Origin: Alphaproteobacteria bacterium
GTDB taxonomy: Bacteria > Pseudomonadota > Alphaproteobacteria > UBA3830
Assembly (NCBI GenBank): GCA_025998735.1
Contig: BNWJ01000050.1
Span: forward strand, 1 to 9,113
Length of the DNA: 9,113 nt
Direction: 5' to 3'
This document shows positions 1 through 6,035 of the stretch, piece by piece; within the stretch, counting starts at the first letter, position 1; the number at the start of each line of letters is the position of its first letter. Made by a program: the position numbers and the translations under genes. The notes beneath the pieces are model-generated. The model saw only the letters and a program-made list of their open reading frames with translations. It had not been told where the DNA came from and did no database searches.

Positions 1-1
1 T

Positions 2-118
2 ATTAAGGTTTTCAGGATTATGTCGGACCGTTATCGCAACAAAAGGATAAAATTTAATGAAAAGTTTAGGATTATCGCCGGAATTGTTAACATGAAAAAT
101 GGATTTGGACTTGCATGA
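2..118 (+). CDS. IS5-type transposase, C-terminal end (cut by window start)
   Basis: The first 38 codons of frame 2 read as the C-terminal tail of an IS5-family DDE transposase, with the block RIMSDRYRNKR followed by KFRIIAGIVN before TGA at 116-118. In IS5-type enzymes, including those common in Rickettsiales, this tail follows the catalytic Glu and has the pattern F-(K/R)-I-(L/M)-S-(D/E)-R-Y-R-N-(R/K)-R ... F-x-(L/I)-I-A-G-I-x-N. The catalytic residues and the start lie outside the window, so it cannot be told whether the element is intact. The final residues (MKNGFGLA) are less typical than the rest. The family call rests on motif memory, not on a search. Confidence 0.7.
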   Translation: MKVFRIMSDRYRNKRIKFNEKFRIIAGIVNMKNGFGLA

Positions 119-199
119 GAAATAAAACAATGTTACACTGACCTCATCAAAATTCATTACTGGATCTGCGTTTGGGTTATGCAACAGGTCTATTAACTA

Positions 200-890
200 A
201 ACATATCTCTAAAATTTTATGAAACGCCCGTGATTTTCGATGCGCTCCTATCCAAAAAGAAAAGGACAAAGCAATCAGAAAAAAATGGAAAAAGCATTTT
301 TGAAACAACTAAGGCATCTTTTATCCAAGAAATACACATATACAATAGTAGCAGATCGCGGATTTGGAAACAACAGGTTTGCCGATTTGCGTCTGGAGAA
401 TGGCTTCGATTATGTACTAAGAAAATGTGACAATTTAAACATAGAGGTTAACGGCAACAAGTTGAATTTGAAAGATTTTTCCAGCAAAACTCGAAAGTTC
501 AAAGCATATGTTCCGGCATGGAAAAAAGAAGCGATTTTCGAAGTTAAGACCAAAAACGACAGCACGTGGTTTTTGTTTTCGTCACTATCTGACGATAAAA
601 GCTTTTCAGAAATTTATGAAAAAAGATTCGGGATAGAAAAATGTTTCCAAGACCAAAAAAGCTCCGGATTTGATATTGAGAAAACAAAAATTAGAAAATA
701 CGACAGATTCAAAAAGCTATATTTTTCAATGTGTTTAGCGCAATTGTTTGCTGTGCTGGTTGGAGAATATGTGCAAAACAACAATCATCCACTTAAAAAA
801 AAATTTCATATTCTTGCGGACGTGTTATCAGCATTTTCAAGCTCGAATGGTTCGCATGCAAGTTGTTTTTTAAACAAGCCATTCGACTAA
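200..890 (+). pseudogene. IS4-family transposase remnant, frameshifted, N terminus missing
   Basis: The frame from 240 to 890 encodes the C-terminal two thirds of an IS4-family DDE transposase. It has YPKRKGQSNQKKME, then the second catalytic Asp in VADRGFG (residue 39 counted from position 240), then a perfect Y(2)R(3)E(6)K signature, IYEKRFGIEKCFQDQK (Tyr126, Arg129, Glu133, Lys140). This is the IS4 hallmark around the catalytic Glu. The residues expected just upstream (LKFYETPVIFD) lie in a different frame at about 200-239, so there is a one-base frameshift near 239. Further upstream are stops at 194-196 and no recognisable first-Asp region. The element therefore lacks its N-terminal domain and first catalytic Asp and should be inactive. 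It directly follows the IS5-type tail, which suggests nested or serial insertion. No terminal inverted repeats could be delimited by eye. Confidence 0.85.
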
Positions 891-915
891 TTGTTAAAAA
901 AATCCATAGATTATT

Positions 916-1407
916 ATGATGGGGTGGAGCAAGCCCTGTATACCGTACAATGGTGGTAAATATTTCGGCAATCTCAATGTTACAGGCAAAGTGCCGCATG
1001 GTAGCGGAACATTTGCATATGGCAAATGGACCTTCACGGGATTTTTCCTCTTTGGGTGTCCACTTGAGGGAAAGCTCGCCATTATCAAGAAAAGTCCGAT
1101 TAAGTTTAAATTTAGCAAAAGAGGCTCTCCACGTCGCTTAGGATATGACAAAAAAAACTAAGGGGGGCCAAAATATGCACTATTAAGTTTAAAGTTGATA
1201 CAAAAAAGCGCACCAAAGATCCTCCTCCTCGCTTCTCGGAGATAGGATATTACAACAAAACACTACAGCTTGAGGAATTCGGAACAATGACATTATGACA
1301 ACGGCGACGTCTTTTATGGAAGGTATGTTAACGGCAAACCGTTCACAGGAACCCTAATTTGTGTCCATGGAAATAAAACGAATTTCTCGATGGGAAAACT
1401 GCAATAA
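916..1407 (+). pseudogene. MORN-repeat protein gene, decayed by frameshifts
   Basis: Two separate frames carry MORN-like text. The first (about 916-1161) contains GGKYFGNLNVTGKVPHGSGT followed by FAYGKWTFTGFF and CPLEGKL. The second (1291-1407) contains NGDVFYGRYVNGKPFTGTL and ends NKTNFSMGKLQ before TAA at 1405-1407. MORN units follow the pattern YxGxxxNGxxxGxGxxxxxxG. Between them, a third frame (about 1170-1290) reads KFKVDTKKRTKDPPPRFSEI and then LEEFGTMTL, which would join naturally to YDNGDVFYG if one base were restored near 1290. At least two frame changes are therefore needed to read one protein. MORN proteins commonly act in membrane or protein contacts and are frequent in intracellular bacteria; no specific role can be assigned. 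The true 5' end is unclear and the upstream IS4 remnant may have truncated the gene. Possible alternative: two small adjacent fragments of different genes. Confidence 0.65.
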
Positions 1408-1519
1408 CATTTAGGCTCCGTGTAAGAAGGAGTAGAACTTTTGAACGAGCGACAAAAGCATGACGACATCAATAAGCTGTTTTCACGCGGGCCTTTAACT
1501 GAAATACAAGCGTTTCAAT

Positions 1520-1708
1520 TCATGTCAGAAGAAACGCTAAAGTGCACACCAGAATGCTCCATTTTGTCAGGAGTGTGTGCATACCTGTCACATACGACGC
1601 AGCGCCACCACTCGGCAGTTGTACTGCCTGCGGCAACGTTTGTGTCCAACGCGTGCGAAAGCCCCCGAAAACCCATGCGAGAAGAGCTCCCCCTGCGTCG
1701 GCGCCTAT
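1520..1708 (-). pseudogene. Out-of-frame continuation of the alpha/beta-hydrolase-like gene
   Basis: Immediately past the TAG at 1705-1707 that closes the lipoprotein, the neighbouring minus frame continues as IGADAGGALLAWVFGG and runs to TGA at 1520-1522. The position matches the nucleophile elbow GDSAGG of HSL-type esterases. It lies about 19 residues after the conserved Trp of the preceding frame, as the family expects. The elbow reads GADAGG, so the serine nucleophile is missing even if the frame is restored. Downstream residues (PSGGAASYVTG and beyond) are not clearly family-like. This stretch is also richer in GC than its surroundings. I infer a frameshift of one base near 1708-1716 in a gene that originally ran from 2304 to at least 1520. 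Confidence 0.5.
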
Positions 1709-2304
1709 CCATCCGAGAGAACTATCTCCATCCCATGAAACTTCTTGGTGATCCAGGAATTAACGCAGGAAACGTCGTCGTTAAGCACAGAAGCCAAAGG
1801 ATTTGCTTTAGTGTATTCTTTCCGGCAATCAGCATATACGACATTAACTCCAAGTGTGTTTGCTATTTTACGACAAATAGGATCGTGTATTTCGATACCC
1901 TCTTTGGTTTGTCCCCTGTCACGAACGTACATTACAACAAAATTCTTATTGGAATTCTCTAGTGGCGTATATATCCTGATTGGAATCTGATGCTTATCTG
2001 GTGCTGCTACGGTTGAATCTTTTACTTCCTTCACGTCATCCTTCAGGTCATCCTTAGTTCCCGCATCAGCTGAAGAGAGATTGTTAGCTTTTTCTCTTTT
2101 TTGCTGAAGCATAATGCTGTCTATGTCCTTTAATAACGCAGCTTTTACCACCAATAAATCGCTCGGAACGACATCTGGTTTTTCCGAAGGTTGTATCGCA
2201 GCACTCGTACTTTCTAATTTACTTTTTGACTCTATATTGCTTTTGTTCACTTGCTCCGAACAAGATGCCAATAGACTAAGCATAAATAATAATAGGACTC
2301 TCAT
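1705..2304 (-). CDS. Lipoprotein with degenerate HSL-type alpha/beta-hydrolase domain (truncated)
   Basis: This is a 199-residue product. The start at 2302-2304 is chosen because GAGGA lies 7-8 nt upstream and the protein then opens with a lipoprotein signal, MRVLLLFMLSLLASC, with lipobox LASC and Cys15. An upstream ATG at 2373 would bury this signal. Residues 16-104 are a charged linker. From about 105 the text follows the HSL/hydrolase_3 fold: HQIPIRIYTP, a beta strand NFVVMYV, then EIHDPICRKIANTLGVNVVY, and NPLASVLNDDVSCVNSW. Key residues are lost: the oxyanion HGGG is VRDRG (127-131) and the YRLAPE region is CRKEY (160-164). The frame stops at the approach to the nucleophile elbow, and the rest of the domain continues out of frame at 1520-1708. 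It is probably anchored in the outer or inner membrane facing the periplasm, and not catalytic. It may be a pseudogene, or a gene kept for a non-enzymatic role. Confidence 0.7.
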   Translation of the reverse strand: MRVLLLFMLSLLASCSEQVNKSNIESKSKLESTSAAIQPSEKPDVVPSDLLVVKAALLKDIDSIMLQQKREKANNLSSADAGTKDDLKDDVKEVKDSTVAAPDKHQIPIRIYTPLENSNKNFVVMYVRDRGQTKEGIEIHDPICRKIANTLGVNVVYADCRKEYTKANPLASVLNDDVSCVNSWITKKFHGMEIVLSDG

Positions 2305-2459
2305 TGTTGTTTCCTCATACTTACTGTGTACACCATGCACAATTGCACATATCACAAAAATCATGACACACAAAAGTTAACAAAAAGTTTATTTTTTATC
2401 AGATCCGCCAATTTATTTTGTGTTAGCGATATATTTGTAGCTAAAATCTTTGGTCTTTT

Positions 2460-2501
2460 CCTCCCGATTCCATGTTTTGCTGTAGAAAATGGAATGGGAG
2501 G
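2460..2501. repeat. Strong imperfect palindrome between two minus-strand genes
   Basis: The left arm CCTCCC (2460-2465) pairs with GGGAGG (2496-2501). ATTCCAT (2467-2473) pairs with ATGGAAT (2489-2495), with one bulged G at 2466. TTT near 2475-2477 can add three more pairs with AAA at 2486-2488 across a second bulged G. That gives about 16 pairs and a short loop. The hairpin lies 30 bp past the stop of the Ser/Thr-rich gene and upstream of the lipoprotein gene, so it is well placed to end or attenuate minus-strand transcription. No T-run follows the stem on either strand, so it is not a canonical intrinsic terminator. It could also be a dispersed palindromic element. Confidence 0.6.
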
Positions 2502-2530
2502 ATGTGCTTTTCTGATGGCTTTTGTGATGA

Positions 2531-3142
2531 TTAGTTGCTTCCATCATCTAGAGAAGGAGTTGGCGATGGGACGGTGTTTTCATCCCCATTGCGCTGTGAT
2601 GGTATTGGCCGGCGTTTTTTTTTACATTTTTTGCGGTGTATACTTGTGGAACTGTTGGGCGCATTTTCTGCTCCACTTGGAGACACTTGAGACGTCATAT
2701 AACACTGACGCGAATCTGCAGTAGATGTTCCTGAAAACTCTTTAGTGTCAGTAGTAGTTCCTGATAACGCTAACATCTCAGAAACAGTGTTTGCATGCAG
2801 CCCACTAGGCGTAGTAAAACACTGAGCCGAATATGCAGAATGTGTTCCTGAAGACGTCTTACCCGCAGTGGTAGTTCCTGAAGACGGATGCCTCACAGAA
2901 ATAGATTCGTTGAGCGAGCCATTATTCATAGAACTCCGAAACTCAGAAACATTACCAGAAGATGATATTGAAGACATCGTAAAGTCAAAATCAATTCCAC
3001 AAGTCGTCAGAAGCACAGAACTAGTTCCGGAAGATCCTAAAGGCGTCGGATTAGAACCAAACGGATTCGAGCTCAGTCTCACGTTAGACGAAAAAACATC
3101 AAACAAACAAAGGAAACTCACAACAACTATATTTTTTTTCAT
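2531..3142 (-). CDS. Secreted Ser/Thr-rich repeat protein of unknown function
   Basis: This 203-residue product belongs to no family I recognise. It starts MKKNIVVVSFLCLFDVFSS, a plausible Sec signal peptide. The rest is low-complexity and very rich in Ser, Thr and Gly. Two clear tandem units of 39 residues are visible: SGTTTAGKTSSGTHSAYSAQC from residue 88 and SGTTTDTKEFSGTSTADSRQC from residue 127, with Cys108 and Cys147 at equivalent places. A more degenerate SSGTSSVLLTTC lies at 37-48. Near the C terminus is a basic cluster, HRKKCKKKRRP (169-179), followed by an acidic, Pro-rich tail. Initiation is at ATG 3140-3142; the upstream AGGTTGAG is only a weak ribosome site. A TATAAT box lies at 3173-3178 on this strand. 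The gene diverges from the M16 operon. Exported, disordered and repeat-rich, it could be a surface protein, an effector or a peptidase substrate; this is inference only. Confidence 0.6.
   Translation of the reverse strand: MKKNIVVVSFLCLFDVFSSNVRLSSNPFGSNPTPLGSSGTSSVLLTTCGIDFDFTMSSISSSGNVSEFRSSMNNGSLNESISVRHPSSGTTTAGKTSSGTHSAYSAQCFTTPSGLHANTVSEMLALSGTTTDTKEFSGTSTADSRQCYMTSQVSPSGAENAPNSSTSIHRKKCKKKRRPIPSQRNGDENTVPSPTPSLDDGSN
2727..2895 (-). repeat. Degenerate 117-nt tandem repeat inside the Ser/Thr-rich gene
   Basis: On the plus strand the word GTTCCTGA occurs at 2727 and 2757, and again at 2844 and 2874. The spacing inside each pair is 30 bases and the period between pairs is exactly 117 bases (39 codons). 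The sequence between them (ACTCTTTAGTGTCAGTAGTA versus ACGTCTTACCCGCAGTGGTA) is visibly related. This is the DNA form of the 39-residue protein repeat and keeps the reading frame. A more diverged GTTCCGGA at 3024 may be the remains of an earlier unit. Confidence 0.65.
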
Positions 3143-3172
3143 AACTCAACCTATAATTTATAACAAGGCCAA

Positions 3173-3201
3173 ATTATATGTTTTTTGTTTTCAATATGCA
3201 A
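3173..3201 (-). promoter_or_regulatory. Probable promoter of the Ser/Thr-rich gene
   Basis: Read on the minus strand, TTGCAT (3201-3196) is separated by 17 bases from a perfect TATAAT (3178-3173). The -35 box matches the consensus poorly beyond TTG, but the spacing is ideal. Transcription would start near 3166, about 25 bases before the ATG at 3142. The region is very AT-rich, so a chance match of the hexamer is possible. Confidence 0.45.
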
Positions 3202-3323
3202 TGATTTTATCTGGTCATATTTTTTTATTTTCAACAAATAGGCGCCTAGGAATATGTGCATTCAAATTGGGAATTACGTCGGATGATAAGATTAAGAATT
3301 TACTAATAAAACTAGTTTTTTTT

Positions 3324-3332
3324 TGGTATAAT
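3324..3332 (+). promoter_or_regulatory. Extended -10 promoter of the M16 operon
   Basis: TGGTATAAT is a perfect extended -10 element (TGn followed by TATAAT at 3327-3332) lying 26 bases upstream of the TTG start at 3359. No good -35 hexamer sits at 16-18 bp; the candidates TTTACT (3299-3304) and ACTAAT (3302-3307) are too far away. A run of nine T (3316-3324) directly precedes the box. Extended -10 promoters tolerate a poor -35, so this is the likely start of the four-gene transcript. No operator or riboswitch is visible in the short leader. Confidence 0.6.
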
Positions 3333-3348
3333 GCGCTGATCGTTTTAT

Positions 3349-3361
3349 AGGATGTGTTTTG
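3349..3361 (+). promoter_or_regulatory. Ribosome binding site that fixes the TTG start of the first M16 gene
   Basis: AGGA at 3349-3352 lies six bases before TTG at 3359-3361. The only nearby alternative, GTG at 3354, runs straight into TGA. No ATG in this frame gives a signal peptide, so TTG is the supported start codon. Confidence 0.65.
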
Positions 3362-4675
3362 AGAAGTTTGTTTTTGTTGTTTATTCTGCTGATATCGTGT
3401 GTTTTTGATCTGGGAGCAAGGTATAATCTGAGCCAATTTACCCTAAAAAACGGATTGTTGGTGGTTTGTTTGAAGAAAAAGACTACGCCAATAATATCGT
3501 TTTCCATGTGGTATAGATGTGGATCCATACACGATGCCATTTCCAAATCCGGTGTGGCCCACTATCTGGAACACATGGCATGTGAGCTTGATCATGGGAA
3601 TTTTAGTAATTTTCTAGAGAGTATCGGAGCGGAATCAAATGCTTTTACTTCGCTTAGAACGATGTGTTTCTATGAAATAATTCCAAGCGAACACCTGGAG
3701 AAAATATTTGAATTTGAGTCCAGAAGAATGAGGGCGATAGACATAGATGATGCTGTGTTTTTATCTGAAAAAGGCGCCATTCTGGAAGAGCGGAGCATGA
3801 GATATGTCTCAAGTCCGCATGGCGCTGCGTGGGAATCTCTTTGTGGAAATGCATTCAGTGGAAAGGCTGGCGGCATAAGTATTATCGGATGGAAATCGGA
3901 AATAGAAGAGCTTCAACCGCAGGATCTGCTGGACTTTCACAGGGCTTGGTTTGCTCCCAACAATGCAATCCTACTTATCGTCGGAGATATACCGGATCTG
4001 GAGGAAATCAAAAATCTTGCAGAAAAATATTTCGGAAACATAGAAAGAAAGGAAATATTGCATGAGGAGGAGGATAGTAGTCGGCCGTCCTGCGTGAAAG
4101 AAATCACCTATGCATCCCCCAAAGTTGGCGCTACTTCCATCGAATATATCTATCATGTCCCGTTTTCGCATCGAAAGAATCTGAGAAAAAGCCTGGCGTT
4201 GGATTTGGCCATTGATGTGATAAATCAGCCAGATTCGTTTATTAGAAAAATACTCGAGAACGATCTAAAGAAAGCAATATCTGTGACTTTTGCGTACTAT
4301 GAGGAATATTTTTCATATGATATTGCGATTATCGGCATAGAAAGCTCATCGCTAAATGATCGTATGGATTCAGAAAAAATCTTCGGTTATCTGCTGAAGA
4401 AACTTCTCGTGAAGGGCATAGCAAAAAACGATCTGGAAATTGTCAAAAAACAGAGACAACTTGCGATGGCCTATAAAAAAGATGATATTGGGAAAATGTT
4501 CAAATATATTGGATCACAATTGTCCCATGGATATTCTCTGGAAGAAGTCCAGTCCATGGATGATATAATACAATCCATAACAGTCGAAGAATGTAATGGC
4601 GTACTGAAAGAAGCTTTTTCCTTGGATCCAGTTATAATCTCCAAAGTTGTTCCAAAAGGATATGATCGTGATTAA
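3359..4675 (+). CDS. M16 zinc peptidase, catalytic subunit, exported
   Basis: This 438-residue product has the usual size of one M16B subunit (two tandem M16 half-domains). The N-terminal MRSLFLLFILLISCVF is a signal peptide or signal anchor, so the enzyme should act in the periplasm. FTLKNGLLVVCLKKK begins the first M16 domain. The inverted zinc motif HYLEH is intact (His68, Glu71 as the general base, His72). The distal zinc ligand is probably Glu144 in EKGAILEERSMR, with Glu137 as the second conserved acid. PQDLLDFHRAWFAPNNAILLIVGD closes the domain as in the family. The C-terminal domain is present, but where R-x(6)-Y should bind the substrate it reads NDLKKAISVTFAYY, without an obvious Arg/Tyr pair. 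The enzyme probably needs the next gene's product, as heterodimeric M16B peptidases do. Its stop overlaps that gene's start by 8 bases. Substrate unknown; short peptides or signal-peptide-like fragments are plausible. Confidence 0.88.
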   Translation: MRSLFLLFILLISCVFDLGARYNLSQFTLKNGLLVVCLKKKTTPIISFSMWYRCGSIHDAISKSGVAHYLEHMACELDHGNFSNFLESIGAESNAFTSLRTMCFYEIIPSEHLEKIFEFESRRMRAIDIDDAVFLSEKGAILEERSMRYVSSPHGAAWESLCGNAFSGKAGGISIIGWKSEIEELQPQDLLDFHRAWFAPNNAILLIVGDIPDLEEIKNLAEKYFGNIERKEILHEEEDSSRPSCVKEITYASPKVGATSIEYIYHVPFSHRKNLRKSLALDLAIDVINQPDSFIRKILENDLKKAISVTFAYYEEYFSYDIAIIGIESSSLNDRMDSEKIFGYLLKKLLVKGIAKNDLEIVKKQRQLAMAYKKDDIGKMFKYIGSQLSHGYSLEEVQSMDDIIQSITVEECNGVLKEAFSLDPVIISKVVPKGYDRD

Positions 4676-6035
4676 ATTTTTTACTATCCTTCCAATTGTC
4701 TGCTGTGTTTTTCTAGCGACCAATTCGCATTTAGTCGCTAAAGATGATTCTGCGGAAAAAGTACAGGAAAAATCGTATGATGGTTCAAATGTAAAAGACA
4801 CCAGCAGCAATCTTGGTATCAGATTTTTGTTTATGAATGATGATAGTGCGCCACTTGTTCACGTACGTATTGCGTTCAAGTATTCAGGATCGGCGTATCA
4901 GAAGAAGGTCAAACGCGGACTGCCGCAGTTTTATGCGGGAGCCGTATTCTGTGGATGCGGTGAATATTCCAAAATTCAGTTTGACAAAAAGCTCACAAAT
5001 ATAATGGCTGCGGGGAATTGCTCGTCTAATAATGATTTCATTGTGTTTTCTCTAACATTTCCGAAAATCGTTTTGCAGGAAGCGGCGTCTTTATTCAATG
5101 CGCTCATCAATAAACCAACTTTTGAAAAAAATGAGGTGAAATTAGTTCAGGATGGCATAGTGGGAGGATTGCAGAACTATGCCTCCAATCCAAGTGCCGC
5201 TGCCGGACGTATATTTCTGCCGGCAATTATTTTTAAATCGCATCCATATGAAAACAGCGGAATCGCGGAAGATGTAGTGATGTTGTCCATTGATGATCTA
5301 AAAAAATACAAAGCCGATTTTCTTGTGATAAATAATGCGGAGGCGTGCGTTTTTGGAGATATTTCGGAAAACGAAGCAAAAGATCTTCTGGATAAAATAT
5401 TTCACGATGTTCCCAAGGGAACTGCTACCAAAGACACTGTGCAAGATACCGAACCGCTTATAAAAGCAAGCGTAAAAGAATACTACGAGCAAAGTCCACA
5501 AAGTACGATTGTGTTCGCCGTAAAAACGGAACGGCATAATTCCGCCAACAGATATGTGGCGGCGATACTTACCACAATACTTGGCGGACATAGTATGGCG
5601 TTCAAAAATAAGATAATGTCCATCCTAAGAACAAAGGAAGGACTGGTGTATGGTGGAAATACTGGAGTTGTACACATGAATCATGCCAGCTACGTAAAAG
5701 GAGCGCTAAAAACAGATAATTCAAAAGTTAAAAAAGCAGTGGAGTCTCTCAAGAAAATAATAAAGTACCTTCGAAAAAACGGCATAACAAAAGAGGATCT
5801 TGAATTCGCCAAAGACAACATGAAAGGTTCCATGCTTGTTGCCATGAGAACTTCCGGCGATTTATGTGATTTTTATTCCAGAGAGATGTTGCTGGGAAAT
5901 GGAGTAACGGCGTTAAAAGATCTTCTGGATGGAATAAATAATGTAAAGCTTGAAGAGGTAAATGATTTGGCCGGAAAGATTCTGGATGAAAATAACATAC
6001 CGTTTGTGATAATTGCTGGAAATAAAAATGATTAA
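4668..6035 (+). CDS. M16-like subunit without zinc site, carrying the Arg/Tyr pair
   Basis: This is a 455-residue product. GTG at 4668 is preferred because AAAGGA lies 7 bases upstream and the protein then opens with a clean signal peptide (MIKFFTILPIVCCVFLATNS). The ATG at 4662 is almost on top of the ribosome site and the TTG at 4647 adds only an unlikely prefix. The zinc motif is destroyed: HxxEH is replaced by QFYAG at about 87-91, in RGLPQFYAGAVFCGCGEYSK. In the C-terminal domain LRTKEGLVYGG keeps the family's R-x(6)-Y pair (Arg321, Tyr328) that binds the substrate's C-terminal end in non-catalytic partners. I infer a heterodimer with the preceding gene product: zinc from one, Arg/Tyr from the other. 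The start overlaps the upstream stop by 8 bases (GTGATTAA), so translation is probably coupled. Confidence 0.82.
   Translation: MIKFFTILPIVCCVFLATNSHLVAKDDSAEKVQEKSYDGSNVKDTSSNLGIRFLFMNDDSAPLVHVRIAFKYSGSAYQKKVKRGLPQFYAGAVFCGCGEYSKIQFDKKLTNIMAAGNCSSNNDFIVFSLTFPKIVLQEAASLFNALINKPTFEKNEVKLVQDGIVGGLQNYASNPSAAAGRIFLPAIIFKSHPYENSGIAEDVVMLSIDDLKKYKADFLVINNAEACVFGDISENEAKDLLDKIFHDVPKGTATKDTVQDTEPLIKASVKEYYEQSPQSTIVFAVKTERHNSANRYVAAILTTILGGHSMAFKNKIMSILRTKEGLVYGGNTGVVHMNHASYVKGALKTDNSKVKKAVESLKKIIKYLRKNGITKEDLEFAKDNMKGSMLVAMRTSGDLCDFYSREMLLGNGVTALKDLLDGINNVKLEEVNDLAGKILDENNIPFVIIAGNKND

Noticed and set aside
894..1151. Minus-strand frame of 85 codons opposite the MORN text
   Set aside because: The plus strand carries recognisable MORN motifs; the minus frame shows no family features.
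1441..1962. Full-length plus-strand frame of 173 codons
   Set aside because: Most of it is the antisense of the lipoprotein/hydrolase gene, which has a lipobox and family motifs. Only the first part is worth a look, and it is given as a low-interest finding.
2326..2724. Plus-strand open frame of 132 codons with hydrophobic stretches
   Set aside because: It overlaps the Ser/Thr-rich gene antisense and spans the palindrome. Its hydrophobic character comes from reading a T-rich strand, and there is no supported ribosome site.
2868..3350. Plus-strand open frame of 160 codons
   Set aside because: It is antisense to the repeat region and signal peptide of the minus-strand gene, then crosses the AT-rich promoter region. 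The repeat pattern, signal peptide and promoter fit the minus strand better.
4647..4667. TTG at 4647 or ATG at 4662 as start of the second M16 gene
   Set aside because: The ribosome site AAAGGA would lie inside or too close to these starts. GTG at 4668 has proper spacing and mirrors the next junction.
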